Of a stretch of DNA of 35,866 nucleotides, positions 10,408 through 18,731 are shown piece after piece. A model generated the notes under the pieces. The model ran no database searches and was not told the DNA's origin. It worked only from the letters and a program-made list of their open reading frames with translations. Positions within the stretch are counted from its first letter, which is position 1. Each line of letters starts with the position of its first letter. The stretch spans positions 1 through 35,866 of the forward strand of contig DAIDMU010000115.1 of the NCBI GenBank assembly GCA_027448805.1, given 5' to 3'. The DNA is from Sulfurimonas sp. (GTDB lineage Bacteria > Campylobacterota > Campylobacteria > Campylobacterales > Sulfurimonadaceae). The position numbers and the translations under genes are program-made.

Positions 10408-11430
10408 ATGAACAGAAAAAAGATATATAATCCTGAATCAAATGAAAATGTAAATGATAGAAAAATATTTGGCGGAAATCCTACCGGTATATTTGAACTA
10501 AACGACATTAAATATCAGTGGGCGTACAACCTTTGGGAGATGATGCTAAATAACACATGGTTTCCAAAAGAAGTTGATATGACTCGTGACGTAAGCGACT
10601 ATAAACAGATTACCCAGATGGAAAAAGATGCTTACGATAAAGCGCTTTCACAACTTATTTTTATGGATTCACTACAAACAAATAACATTATGGACAACAT
10701 AAATCCATATGTAACATCTCCGGAAATCAATCTTATACTAGTTCGCCAAGCCTATGAAGAGGCTCTTCACTCACAAAGTTATGCCGTTATGGTTGATAGC
10801 ATCTCCGCAAATTCAAAGGAGATATATGACCTTTGGCGTAGAGACATGATGTTAAAGAGCAAAAATGATGCAATTGCCGGAGTTTACGAAGAGCTTTCAA
10901 AAAATCCGACTGAACACAACTTTGTAAAAGCTTGTTTCGCAAATCAGATTTTAGAGGGTATCTACTTTTATAGCGGTTTTGCGTATATCTATACACTTGC
11001 AAGAAGCGGAAAGATGCTCGGTTCTGCGCAGATGATTAGGTTTATCCAAAGAGATGAAGTTACGCACTTGGTATTGTTTCAAAATCTTATAAACTCTCTT
11101 AGAAAAGAGAGACCGGACCTATTTACCGAGCAGTTAAAGAGCGAGGTTGTTGCAATGTTTAAAGAAGCTGTAAAACTTGAATCCGACTGGGGAAAATATA
11201 TAACAGGCGGGCAAATTTTAGGATTGACAGATGCAATTTTAGAGCAGTATATCCAATATTTGGCAGACGACAGACTCTCTTCGGTTGGATTTCCTAAGCT
11301 TTACAATGTGACGAACCCGATAAAATGGGTTGACGATTTTTCAAAATTCAATGACCAAAAAACAAACTTTTTTGAAGGAACTGTTGCAAACTACTCAAAA
11401 GGAAGCCTTAGTTTTGATGACGACTTCTAA
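10408..11430 (+). CDS. nrdB: Class Ia ribonucleotide reductase, small (radical) subunit
   Basis: NrdB holds the diiron-tyrosyl radical cofactor that NrdA uses to reduce ribonucleoside diphosphates to deoxyribonucleotides. The 340-residue sequence has a full set of metal ligands by alignment with the family pattern: D87, E118, H121, E183, E217 and H220. The radical tyrosine is Y125 in EEALHSQSY. The C-terminal tail SLSFDDDF is the acidic type that docks to the large subunit. The ATG has a strong AGGAGAAG site. The large-subunit gene nrdA is not in this window, so the two are unlinked here. The start of the next gene overlaps its end by 14 bp. Confidence 0.96.
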   Translation: MNRKKIYNPESNENVNDRKIFGGNPTGIFELNDIKYQWAYNLWEMMLNNTWFPKEVDMTRDVSDYKQITQMEKDAYDKALSQLIFMDSLQTNNIMDNINPYVTSPEINLILVRQAYEEALHSQSYAVMVDSISANSKEIYDLWRRDMMLKSKNDAIAGVYEELSKNPTEHNFVKACFANQILEGIYFYSGFAYIYTLARSGKMLGSAQMIRFIQRDEVTHLVLFQNLINSLRKERPDLFTEQLKSEVVAMFKEAVKLESDWGKYITGGQILGLTDAILEQYIQYLADDRLSSVGFPKLYNVTNPIKWVDDFSKFNDQKTNFFEGTVANYSKGSLSFDDDF

Positions 11431-12157
11431 AGAGAGCGGATATAAACTCTGTTCGCTTCTTTTTGATACCACAAAAGAGTATGAGACTAATCTGCAAACA
11501 CTTTTAGAGCTAATAAAAAAAACATCTAAAAAGTCTCTCATTGTAGCTCCTGAGGTCTGTTTAACAGGCTTTGACTATGAAAATTATGAAAAAGCGATCA
11601 GATTTTCACATGTAGCAAGCGAGGCATTGAAAAAAGCTTCAAAAGATAAAATAATTATAGTTACAATGCTTGAGAGAAGAGACGGTGAAGTTTTTAATTT
11701 TGCCAAGATATTTCACAAGGGTGAAATAGTTTTTGAGAGAGCAAAGGCAAAGCTTTTTCGTTTTGGCAATGAACATAAGTATATGTCAGAGGGAAGCGAT
11801 GAAGATATTAGAATTGTTGAAGTAGATGGCATAAAGATAGGTGTTTTAATCTGTTTTGAGTTGCGTTTTAAAGAGTTTTGGCAGAAGCTTGAGGGTTGTG
11901 ATGTTATTGCCGTTCCATCTTGGTGGGGAGTTTTGCGAACAGAACATTTCAGGGTGTTGACACAGAGTCTTGCAATAATAAATCAATGTTATGTCGTTGC
12001 AAGTGATTCGCAAAATGAGGAGTGTACGAAAATGAGCGGAATCACAAGACCTCACGGAGAAGATGAGAGAAATGAAAATAGAGCTTGTTTGGAAGTGGCT
12101 TATGATAAAAGAGAAATTATAACAATGAGAAGATATATGGATGTAGGCATTGGATAG
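11417..12157 (+). CDS. Nitrilase-superfamily carbon-nitrogen hydrolase
   Basis: The protein has the nitrilase-fold catalytic triad: E46 in APEVCLTG, K110 in RAKAKLF and C146 in [10 protein letters not shown]. Such enzymes hydrolyse amides, omega-amides or N-carbamoyl compounds in the cytoplasm; the substrate is not evident. The length is 246 residues from the ATG at 11417, a little short for the family. I choose this start over the one at 11330 because the longer form would run 101 bp into nrdB. AAGGAAG lies about 11 bases upstream. The overlap with nrdB (14 bp) and with pcm (8 bp) suggests a translationally coupled nrdB-hydrolase-pcm operon. Confidence 0.85.
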   Translation: MTTSKESGYKLCSLLFDTTKEYETNLQTLLELIKKTSKKSLIVAPEVCLTGFDYENYEKAIRFSHVASEALKKASKDKIIIVTMLERRDGEVFNFAKIFHKGEIVFERAKAKLFRFGNEHKYMSEGSDEDIRIVEVDGIKIGVLICFELRFKEFWQKLEGCDVIAVPSWWGVLRTEHFRVLTQSLAIINQCYVVASDSQNEECTKMSGITRPHGEDERNENRACLEVAYDKREIITMRRYMDVGIG

Positions 12158-12788
12158 AATTACCGCAACAAAAACGGCGAAATTAGCCGATGAGTGTCAC
12201 AAAAAATTCTCTCTGAGCGACAGCGTTAAAAATGCAATTGCCAAAACAAACAGAGAGGAGTTTGTTCCATCCGGTTTTAGACATAATGCCTATAAATTAG
12301 ATGCTCTGCCTATGGGCTCGTCACAGTGGATAAGCTCTCCTCTGACGGTTGCAAAGATGAGTGAGTATCTCCTGCCAAAGGGCGCAGATAGAGTTTTAGA
12401 GATAGGGTGCGGAAGCGGTTATCAAGCTGCTGTTTTATCGCATCTCTTCCGCGGAGTTTTTACAATCGAGAGAATTGAACCGTTGATACTTGAAGCAAAA
12501 ATGCGATTTAGAAAATTGGGAATCAGCAATATTCATACAAAACTTGATGATGGGCAAAACGGGTGGATTCAGTATGCTCCATTTGAGAGAATACTTTTTT
12601 CTGCAACCGCAAAGGAGATACCGCAAAAACTTTTTGAGCAGTTAAGTGACGGCGGAATTTTGGTAGCACCGATGCAGGTCGGCTCAAAGCAGGTAATTAC
12701 CCGTTTTAAAAAAGTGGGGAACTCTTTGCAAAAAGAGGAGCTGGAAGAGTGCGATTTTGTCCCTATTTTAAACGGGATTCAGAAGTAA
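12150..12788 (+). CDS. pcm: Protein-L-isoaspartate O-methyltransferase
   Basis: Pcm methylates isoaspartyl residues in damaged proteins using S-adenosylmethionine, the first step of their repair. The 212-residue sequence shows SSQWISSPLTVAKM (residues 57-70), equivalent to the family GQTISxPxxVAxM, then the SAM-binding motif VLEIGCGSGYQAA (82-94) and the later acidic IERIEPL. The start is a TTG that overlaps the 3' end of the preceding hydrolase gene. A GGATG stretch lies just before it, and coupling is likely. It ends 57 bp before thyX. The sequence is a somewhat divergent member, but the order of motifs is clear. Confidence 0.9.
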   Translation: MDRITATKTAKLADECHKKFSLSDSVKNAIAKTNREEFVPSGFRHNAYKLDALPMGSSQWISSPLTVAKMSEYLLPKGADRVLEIGCGSGYQAAVLSHLFRGVFTIERIEPLILEAKMRFRKLGISNIHTKLDDGQNGWIQYAPFERILFSATAKEIPQKLFEQLSDGGILVAPMQVGSKQVITRFKKVGNSLQKEELEECDFVPILNGIQK

Positions 12789-12845
12789 TTAGCTTCTAAG
12801 CTTTTTATTGTAAAATACTATTAGTTTAATCTAGGACATAAATCA

Positions 12846-13679
12846 ATGGAAACAGTTTTTGGAGTAGAGTACTCAAAACCTGAAGTAATCTTAATGCAAG
12901 ATACGGGTATAGGTGTGGCTGAGGCAGCCGCTAGAACCTGTTACGATTCTTTTGAAAATAGTGAAAATGATGCCATTAAATATATTGAAAACAGCATGCC
13001 CGATGATTCTACATGTCAAAAAATAAATGAGATAGAGAGTTCAAATCTTTTAAACGATTTGGCTTGGACATATTTCCATCACTCAATTTTAGAACATGCA
13101 AATTTAAGTTTTCTTATAAGAGGAACTAGCAGGGGCGTACTTCAAGAGCATGCCCGTCACCGCATTCAGGCTATAAGTGTTCGAAGCACGCGTTATACCA
13201 TGAGTTCGGTTATAAATGCTTTTATTGCATCAGAGACAAATCAAGACAGAGAATTTTTTATAAAGAAGGTTTTGGGCTTTGACATGTTTGTGACCTCTGA
13301 TGAGCAGTACAACAGAATCGAAATCGGTGCAATTTACGACAAATTGAGATACCAATCAAATAAAGTGGAAGATTTTAACGAAATAGCGGTTGCAAAGAGC
13401 TCTCTAGCGCTTTTAAATGAGTTTAAGGGCAACGCTGATGCTCTCTTTGAAGCACTTGAGGCAGGAAAGAAGAAGCGCAACGTAGGCGATGCTTTTAAGC
13501 ATATCATAACCGACAATGTAAAAGTTGATATGGTGGTAACATTTAATCTTAGGAGCCTTAAAAACTATTTTACGCTTAGGGACAGCGGTGCGGCATATTT
13601 TCAGATAAGATGGCTTGCTCAGGAGATGATGAGAAAGACACCGTCAAAATATTTAGATTTAATAATCAAAAAAGGGTAG
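12846..13679 (+). CDS. thyX: Flavin-dependent thymidylate synthase ThyX
   Basis: ThyX makes dTMP from dUMP with FAD, NADPH and methylenetetrahydrofolate, and replaces ThyA in many Campylobacterota. The diagnostic motif RHR-x7-S is present as RHRIQAISVRS (R104-S114), followed by TRY. The 277-residue length is within the family range. The ATG is preceded by AGGA, and TAAAAT at 12811-12816 is a possible -10 box. It begins a tightly spaced run of six genes, including a dNTPase, so dNTP metabolism is a shared theme with nrdB just upstream. Confidence 0.96.
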   Translation: METVFGVEYSKPEVILMQDTGIGVAEAAARTCYDSFENSENDAIKYIENSMPDDSTCQKINEIESSNLLNDLAWTYFHHSILEHANLSFLIRGTSRGVLQEHARHRIQAISVRSTRYTMSSVINAFIASETNQDREFFIKKVLGFDMFVTSDEQYNRIEIGAIYDKLRYQSNKVEDFNEIAVAKSSLALLNEFKGNADALFEALEAGKKKRNVGDAFKHIITDNVKVDMVVTFNLRSLKNYFTLRDSGAAYFQIRWLAQEMMRKTPSKYLDLIIKKG

Positions 13680-13682
13680 TAG

Positions 13683-13907
13683 ATGTGGAAATATATTTTA
13701 ATAATCAGTTTTTTATTTGGCGGCTGTTCACAGTTTGAGTTTAATTTTGCAATGTGCGATAATATTGGACCCAACAGTGATCCACAAATGATTGAAAAGT
13801 GCAGAAACTACAATGATGAGGAAGCGCAAAAAGCGTTTGATAAAACAAAAAAAGATTCTACGACAATCCCAGAGGATGCAATAGAGTTTAAAAAAGAGGA
13901 GAAGTAG
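13683..13907 (+). CDS. Small putative lipoprotein of unknown function
   Basis: I do not recognise this 74-residue protein. The N-terminus is a short lipoprotein signal: MWK, a hydrophobic stretch and LFGGC, with C15 as the predicted lipidated cysteine. The lipobox is slightly atypical because Phe occupies the -3 position. The mature part is small and hydrophilic, with two more cysteines (C24 and C40, counting from the start) and a lysine/glutamate-rich end. It begins 3 bp after the thyX stop, and the next gene starts on its last base, so it is translated in a coupled operon. That packing is the main evidence that it is real. Confidence 0.72.
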   Translation: MWKYILIISFLFGGCSQFEFNFAMCDNIGPNSDPQMIEKCRNYNDEEAQKAFDKTKKDSTTIPEDAIEFKKEEK

Positions 13908-14461
13908 TGAGCGTAGAAAAAGAGTTAAAAGCCAGAAGCGGCGACAAATGTGAACTTTGCGGAAGCAGTGATGGGCTTAGTGTTTTTGAAGTGTTGCCCT
14001 CCGATGGGAGCGCAGAGCAATCTATATATGTCTGCCGTGTATGTAAAGAGCAGATAGAGAATCCAGATAAAATGGATGAGGCACACTTTAACTGCCTAAA
14101 TGAGAGCATGTGGAGCGAAATTCCGGCTGTTGTGGTTATGTCATACAGATTGCTTAAAACATTAGGCAGAGAAGATTTGGTAGATATGATTTACATGGAA
14201 GATGATGTTAAAGCTTGGGCGGATGCGGCTCCAAAGAACTCTTCCGGTGCAATAGTAAGAGACTCAAACGGTGTTGTCTTAAATGCCGGCGACAGCGTCG
14301 TTATCATTAAGGATTTAGAGGTTAAAGGTGCAGGCTTTACAGCAAAAAGAGGCACTATGGTTAAAAACATTACAATCCCGCAAGACGTAGCAGACCATAT
14401 AGAGGGTCGTGTAAACGGAACTAAAATCTACCTAAAAACAGAGTTTTTGAAAAAGGCGTAG
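13907..14461 (+). CDS. phnA: PhnA/YjdM-family zinc-ribbon protein
   Basis: The C-terminal part (about residues 115-184) is a PhnA/YjdM domain: VRDSNGVVLNAGDSVVIIKDLEVKG and a lysine-rich end close to those of E. coli YjdM. The N-terminal part has two CxxC pairs, C15/C18 and C43/C46, a zinc-binding knuckle resembling an HNH-type fold. Despite the old name alkylphosphonate utilisation, the molecular function of the family is not established. Start is a GTG that shares one base with the preceding TAG stop; GAGGAG lies just upstream. At 184 residues it is longer than the 111-residue E. coli form because of the N-terminal extension. Confidence 0.85.
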   Translation: MSVEKELKARSGDKCELCGSSDGLSVFEVLPSDGSAEQSIYVCRVCKEQIENPDKMDEAHFNCLNESMWSEIPAVVVMSYRLLKTLGREDLVDMIYMEDDVKAWADAAPKNSSGAIVRDSNGVVLNAGDSVVIIKDLEVKGAGFTAKRGTMVKNITIPQDVADHIEGRVNGTKIYLKTEFLKKA

Positions 14462-14499
14462 GGCGCTTTGTTTAGAAAATTTTTATATAAAAGGTGAGT

Positions 14500-15663
14500 A
14501 TGAACCCATTAAAATCAATAGCTCTGAACATATCAATACCGCTTTTGATATCGTTGGCATTTGCATTGATGGCATACAATGAGGCTAAAATCCCAAAAGC
14601 GGTTTTTAATCTGGTTCCATACCTTTTTTATGCAATAAGCACGCTTATTTTATGGGTTTCATGGCATTTTAACAGAAATAGATTTATATTTTTAATCATC
14701 CCGCTTTTATTGATACATGTCGGATTTGAGTATTTGAGCGCAAAGAAAGCTACCGACCTGTTTCTCTATGCCTCTATGCTCTATCCGCTCCATCTTCTTC
14801 TCTTCTTATCTCTGAGGGAGAGAGGGCTTTTCTCCATCTGGGGCATTTTAAAGATAGCTTTTTTTCTTATAGAGATAGGGGTTGTCTCATATTTTATCAT
14901 TTATCCGGAGAGTAATCTAATAGCTCTTTTAAAGATAAAACTTTTTACAATATCGTTTTATCCGCTGCAAGATTTATCTGTGGCCATTGCAGTTTTTGTA
15001 CTCTTTATCATCGCTATTTTGGTAATGTATAATAAGTATCTGCTCTACAATAGCTCTTTTTTTATAATTGTAGTGACTTTTTATATGGGATTCTATTTTT
15101 TGAAAACTCCATATGCCAATGAGCTCTCGCAGCTGGCGATAGGCATAATCATTTTCATTCTGCTTATAAGAGAGTCTTACCGTTTGGCTTTCTACGACGA
15201 GCTGACATCGCTGCCAGGAAGAAGAGCATTGGTTGAAGATATGGCAAAATTGGGGATGAAGTACTCGCTTGCTATGATAGATATAGATCACTTTAAGAAG
15301 TTTAATGACACATACGGACATGACACCGGCGATGAAGTTTTAAAAATGGTTGCCTCTAAGCTGGCCGGTATCGGTGGCGGCGGAAAGGCTTACAGATATG
15401 GCGGGGAGGAGTTTGTGCTGCTTTTTCCTTCAAAAGATGCAGATGAGTCTTATACACATACCGATATTTTAAGAAACACAATTGCAAAGAGCCCATTCAG
15501 TGTTAGAAACAAGAAGAGTTCCAAAACAATATATATAAATATTTCATCCGGAGTAGTGCAAAGAAACTCTAAAGACAGAGACCCGTTTGCGGTTATGAAA
15601 AGAGCTGACAATGCTCTTTACAAGGCCAAAAAAGCCGGAAGAAACCAAGTGGTAAAAGCATAA
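14500..15663 (+). CDS. Membrane diguanylate cyclase (GGDEF domain)
   Basis: The protein makes the second messenger c-di-GMP from GTP. The first ~225 residues form about eight hydrophobic segments, a membrane-embedded sensor of MHYT/7TM type that I cannot assign further. The C-terminal ~155 residues are a GGDEF domain: YDELTSLPGRRAL, then MIDIDHFKKFNDTYGHDTGDEVL, and the intact signature RYGGEEF (GGEEF at 301-305), so catalysis is expected. The RxxD inhibitory site normally a few residues before it is missing. I choose the ATG at 14500 (AAGG 5 bases upstream) over the GTG at 14494. It is 38 bp after the phnA gene and 17 bp before dgt. Confidence 0.9.
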   Translation: MNPLKSIALNISIPLLISLAFALMAYNEAKIPKAVFNLVPYLFYAISTLILWVSWHFNRNRFIFLIIPLLLIHVGFEYLSAKKATDLFLYASMLYPLHLLLFLSLRERGLFSIWGILKIAFFLIEIGVVSYFIIYPESNLIALLKIKLFTISFYPLQDLSVAIAVFVLFIIAILVMYNKYLLYNSSFFIIVVTFYMGFYFLKTPYANELSQLAIGIIIFILLIRESYRLAFYDELTSLPGRRALVEDMAKLGMKYSLAMIDIDHFKKFNDTYGHDTGDEVLKMVASKLAGIGGGGKAYRYGGEEFVLLFPSKDADESYTHTDILRNTIAKSPFSVRNKKSSKTIYINISSGVVQRNSKDRDPFAVMKRADNALYKAKKAGRNQVVKA

Positions 15664-15680
15664 AAGAGAGGCTGTATAAG

Positions 15681-16778
15681 ATGGAAGCACAAGATAGATT
15701 TTACAAAATAGACAAAGATTTTAGAAACCCATACGCCAGAGACAGAGACAGAATTATCCACTCAGGCAGTTTTAGAAAACTAGAGTATAAAACACAGGTA
15801 TTTTTAAATCAAGAGGGTGACTTTTTTCGCACTCGCCTTACCCACTCCATAGAGGTTTCTCAGATTGCGCGCTCGATTACTTCACATTTGGGATTAAGCG
15901 AATCTTTGGCGGAAGCGATAGCTCTTGCACATGATTTAGGACATACACCCTTTGGCCATATAGGCGGAGATACGCTTGATGAGTGTCTAAAGCATGATGG
16001 TTTTACAAACGGGTTCGACCATAACTTTCAAAGTTTCAGGGTTGTATCATCGCTGGAGAAGAGATACAACGGATTTGACGGCTTGAATCTAACATTTGCA
16101 ACGCTGGAGGGGATACTTAAGCACTCATATCCGTACAAAAAAAGTTTTTTGCCCCCAATTATAGACGAACAGTTCAATCTTGAGACACATCCGAGCATAG
16201 AGGCGATGGTAGTTGACCGAGCTGATGAGATAGCATATATAACCCACGACATAGATGATGGTGTTAATTCCGGATTGATAAGTTTTGATGATTTAAGAGA
16301 GAGTGAGTTAATAAAAGAGATTTTAGAGAAGGTAAAAAGCGAGGGAATCTCCGAGCAGGAGGATGAGATGTTTAGATATCGCTTTGTCTCACATCTTATT
16401 AATCATCTTGTTTATTCGTTAATAGAGTATTCAAAAGATAAGATTGATAACAGTAAAATATGCACCGCCACACTTCATAGCAAGAGTGAATTGCCAATCG
16501 GTTTTGAGTCAAAGCTGGAATCTGATATAAAAAAACTCAAAAAGCTGCTTTTTACAAAACTTTATCAACATAAAGATATTATGACAAAGATGTTTGCAGG
16601 CAAGCAGGCGATTAAAGGGCTTTATAGCGGATTGAGCGAGGAGCCCAAAATGCTTCCAAAATTTTACTTCAAACAACTGGATATTAAAAACAGACATAGG
16701 GTAATAGCTGATTATATAGCTTCAATGAGTGACAGACATGCCTTGTCATTTTATAACGAGATGTATGGAAGAGTATAA
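15681..16778 (+). CDS. dgt: dGTPase-like dNTP triphosphohydrolase (HD domain)
   Basis: The enzyme hydrolyses dNTPs to the deoxynucleoside and triphosphate, trimming dNTP pools. Its HD-domain ligands are H55 (TRLTHS), H84-D85 (LAHDLGHTPFGH) and a later Asp in HDIDDG, with conserved H88 and H93 at the active site. The N-terminal RNPYARDRDRIIHSGSFRKLEYKTQVF matches the dGTPase-like family. At 365 residues it is the short form, without long insertions, as seen in other Campylobacterota and in Thermus. A GGAGG-like site is weak (AGAGAGG). Its stop is 8 bp before the next ATG. Substrate preference cannot be read from sequence. Confidence 0.94.
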   Translation: MEAQDRFYKIDKDFRNPYARDRDRIIHSGSFRKLEYKTQVFLNQEGDFFRTRLTHSIEVSQIARSITSHLGLSESLAEAIALAHDLGHTPFGHIGGDTLDECLKHDGFTNGFDHNFQSFRVVSSLEKRYNGFDGLNLTFATLEGILKHSYPYKKSFLPPIIDEQFNLETHPSIEAMVVDRADEIAYITHDIDDGVNSGLISFDDLRESELIKEILEKVKSEGISEQEDEMFRYRFVSHLINHLVYSLIEYSKDKIDNSKICTATLHSKSELPIGFESKLESDIKKLKKLLFTKLYQHKDIMTKMFAGKQAIKGLYSGLSEEPKMLPKFYFKQLDIKNRHRVIADYIASMSDRHALSFYNEMYGRV

Positions 16779-16786
16779 TTAAAAAG

Positions 16787-18271
16787 ATGAGAGAGAGATA
16801 TTCAATACCGATTTTTATATTCATTACGCTAATAATCGCATCCGCTTTTATCTATGTGGTTAAAAATATGGATAGAAAAAACAGTCAATTCAACAATGAG
16901 AGCCCAATTATGGCCAAAGATGAATATGATGAGCAAAGCAGCAAAAGCGCTTTAACGCAGACGATTGAAGAGAAAATAGTTTCTAAATCTAAAACAAAAA
17001 AAGTTCTTTTAGCCCAGATTGAAGCGGATGAAATAAGAGAGCATAAGTTTGAAGAAGAGTATCTGCAGGCAGATGAAGAGTTTCAAATGAGAGAAGACGG
17101 TGTCGCAGATGCAGAGAGCAGAATTTTTAGAGAAGCGTTAGAAAAAGAGATAAAAAAACAAAAAAAACAAAAAGATATTGAAGAAACTACATCAGTAGAT
17201 GATCTTGATGCACATATAGATGAAATTAAAACGGATAGACAAAGAGTGCTTGAAGATGAAAATGCTCCAGAGTGGTTTAAAGATGCTATTAGAGGGCTGG
17301 AGTATATAAAAGAGCAGTATGGTGTTGATATGGGCATTGCTTATAGGGGTGTTGCACAGTATGATGGAGTGAGTGAGAATTTTGCCGGCGGTGGAAATCT
17401 GGATCTTTTTGGCAGATATAGGCCTAGCAGCAGTTCAACAATCGGCTTTAATTTGAGAAGCAGACATACTTATGGACCATATTCCAGCAGCCAATATGCA
17501 GAAAAAATAGGCTCTCTTTATGCAGTTTCACCATCTTATGAGGAGCTTCCTCTCTTTGTGACGGAGCTATGGTACCAATATAAGCTGGATAGTTTTACTG
17601 CCCGCTTAGGTTTTGTAAATCGTAACTCATTTATTGATAACTCCTTTTATAAGAATCAAAACAGATATTTTTTGAGCAGTACTTTTTCGCTGGCACCTTA
17701 TAACTCTCTTCCTGACAATGGTCTAGGATTGGTGCTGAGATATAAAAAACCAAGCTATTACACGTTGGCTTATTTGACTGATTCAGATATGAAAAAGGGA
17801 GAGTCGCTAGGGAATATTTTAGACAGAGATATAAAGCTCTATAGTGCGCTAGAGTTTGGTTTGACCCCAGAAGACGGAAAATATTACGTTACTCTATGGA
17901 ACAGAGATTCGCAAGATGCCGCAAAAGATAAAAACAAGGGTGCAATTTTTTCTGCAAATAAAATGTTTGAGAACAACTATAAAGTTTTTGCAAAATATGC
18001 ATTTTCTGATAGTGCTACCGAAAAAGAGCATTTTGAATTTGGCTTTGGAGTAAAAGATATTTATAGAGAGCATGATTTGATTTCAACGGCATTTAGCGTA
18101 TCTCGCCCAAGCAAAGATTTAAAAACACAAAGCACAACGGAGATATTTTACAGATATAACATTTATTACGGCATACAATTAACTACCAGTATGCAGGTTG
18201 TAAATCATCCGTCAAAATCTGAGGAAAACTGGGCGCTATTGCCTGGAGTAAGAGTTAGAATGATTTTTTAA
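16787..18271 (+). CDS. Outer-membrane barrel (OprB-like) protein with N-terminal anchor and coiled coil
   Basis: The 494-residue protein has three parts. Residues ~7-25 are a hydrophobic helix (IPIFIFITLIIASAFIYVV) that may be a signal peptide or an uncleaved anchor. Residues ~60-165 are highly charged (many E, K, Q) and predicted as coiled coil. From about residue 180 on, amphipathic beta strands alternate with turns (MGIAYRGVAQYDG, FGRYRPSSSSTIGFNLRSR, LELWYQYKLDSF) and end in VRMIF, an outer-membrane C-terminal phenylalanine. The pattern resembles the carbohydrate-selective porin OprB family; the substrate is unknown. It follows dgt by 8 bp, with no Shine-Dalgarno but a TATAAT at 16774-16779 next to the start. 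A bidirectional terminator follows. Confidence 0.7.
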   Translation: MRERYSIPIFIFITLIIASAFIYVVKNMDRKNSQFNNESPIMAKDEYDEQSSKSALTQTIEEKIVSKSKTKKVLLAQIEADEIREHKFEEEYLQADEEFQMREDGVADAESRIFREALEKEIKKQKKQKDIEETTSVDDLDAHIDEIKTDRQRVLEDENAPEWFKDAIRGLEYIKEQYGVDMGIAYRGVAQYDGVSENFAGGGNLDLFGRYRPSSSSTIGFNLRSRHTYGPYSSSQYAEKIGSLYAVSPSYEELPLFVTELWYQYKLDSFTARLGFVNRNSFIDNSFYKNQNRYFLSSTFSLAPYNSLPDNGLGLVLRYKKPSYYTLAYLTDSDMKKGESLGNILDRDIKLYSALEFGLTPEDGKYYVTLWNRDSQDAAKDKNKGAIFSANKMFENNYKVFAKYAFSDSATEKEHFEFGFGVKDIYREHDLISTAFSVSRPSKDLKTQSTTEIFYRYNIYYGIQLTTSMQVVNHPSKSEENWALLPGVRVRMIF

Positions 18272-18300
18272 AGATTGGAATTGTTTTGCAAATAGAGGAG

Positions 18301-18325
18301 AAACATAGCCCGAAGGCTTATGTTT
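18301..18325. terminator. Bidirectional terminator between the barrel gene and rpsU
   Basis: AAACATAGCC (18301-18310), a 4-base loop (CGAA) and GGCTTATGTTT (18315-18325) form a stem with one bulged T, followed by TTTTTA on the plus strand. On the minus strand the loop reads C(TTCG)G, the extra-stable UUCG tetraloop, directly after the rpsU stop codon. Confidence 0.72.
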
Positions 18326-18538
18326 TTATAGGCGTGATTCGTAACGTCTCATCATATAAAGACGTTTAAGCATTTTCTTACGAGATGCAATTAAGAACTT
18401 CTTACGTTTTTCAGTTTTCGTTTCATGGAAACGACGAGCGCGAGCTTCTGTAACGATTAAGTTACGATCAGTCTGCTTTTTGAAACGACGATAAGATGCA
18501 TCAAAATTGTCATCACTACGTAGTACTATACCAGGCAT
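18326..18538 (-). CDS. rpsU: 30S ribosomal protein S21
   Basis: S21 is a small basic protein of the 30S subunit involved in initiation. All 70 residues match the family: an N-terminal [21 protein letters not shown], a central [15 protein letters not shown], and an arginine/lysine-rich end [14 protein letters not shown] helix. Length is normal. The ATG at 18536-18538 has GGGTGATG upstream as a possible ribosome binding site. An extended -10 promoter (TGC-TACAAT) sits on the minus strand at 18575-18583. It stands alone here, not next to dnaG and rpoD as in E. coli, though dnaG is only 440 bp away on the other strand. Confidence 0.97.
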   Translation of the reverse strand: MPGIVLRSDDNFDASYRRFKKQTDRNLIVTEARARRFHETKTEKRKKFLIASRKKMLKRLYMMRRYESRL

Positions 18539-18574
18539 ATCACATCACCCACTTTCTTTAAAATTTGAACCCGA

Positions 18575-18583
18575 ATTGTAGCA
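18575..18583 (-). promoter_or_regulatory. Extended -10 promoter of rpsU
   Basis: The minus strand reads TGCTACAAT, with the extended element TGC at 18581-18583 and the hexamer TACAAT at 18575-18580. This gives a leader of roughly 30 bases before the rpsU ATG. Confidence 0.62.
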
Positions 18584-18637
18584 CAAATATCTTTATTTAG
18601 TATTTTATTGGATAAATTTGTAAAATTGTTTATAAAA

Positions 18638-18679
18638 TTGATACAAATCAAGGAGTGCAATTTTTAAATCAGATAAAAT
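18638..18679 (+). promoter_or_regulatory. FNR-type box with class II promoter of the 43-residue peptide gene
   Basis: TTGATACAAATCAA (18638-18651) is a perfect match to the FNR consensus TTGAT-N4-ATCAA. A -10 box TAAAAT lies at 18674-18679, exactly 22 bp after the box. With the transcription start six to seven bases past the -10 (near 18686), the box is centred at about -41.5, the class II activator position used by FNR/CRP-family regulators. The gene 18732-18863 follows. The regulator is not in the window; low-oxygen or nitrosative control is inferred. Confidence 0.72.
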
Positions 18680-18731
18680 TACTCCGATTTAAAAATTTAG
18701 AGCGTAATGCGTTCTTACCAAAGGAAACAGA

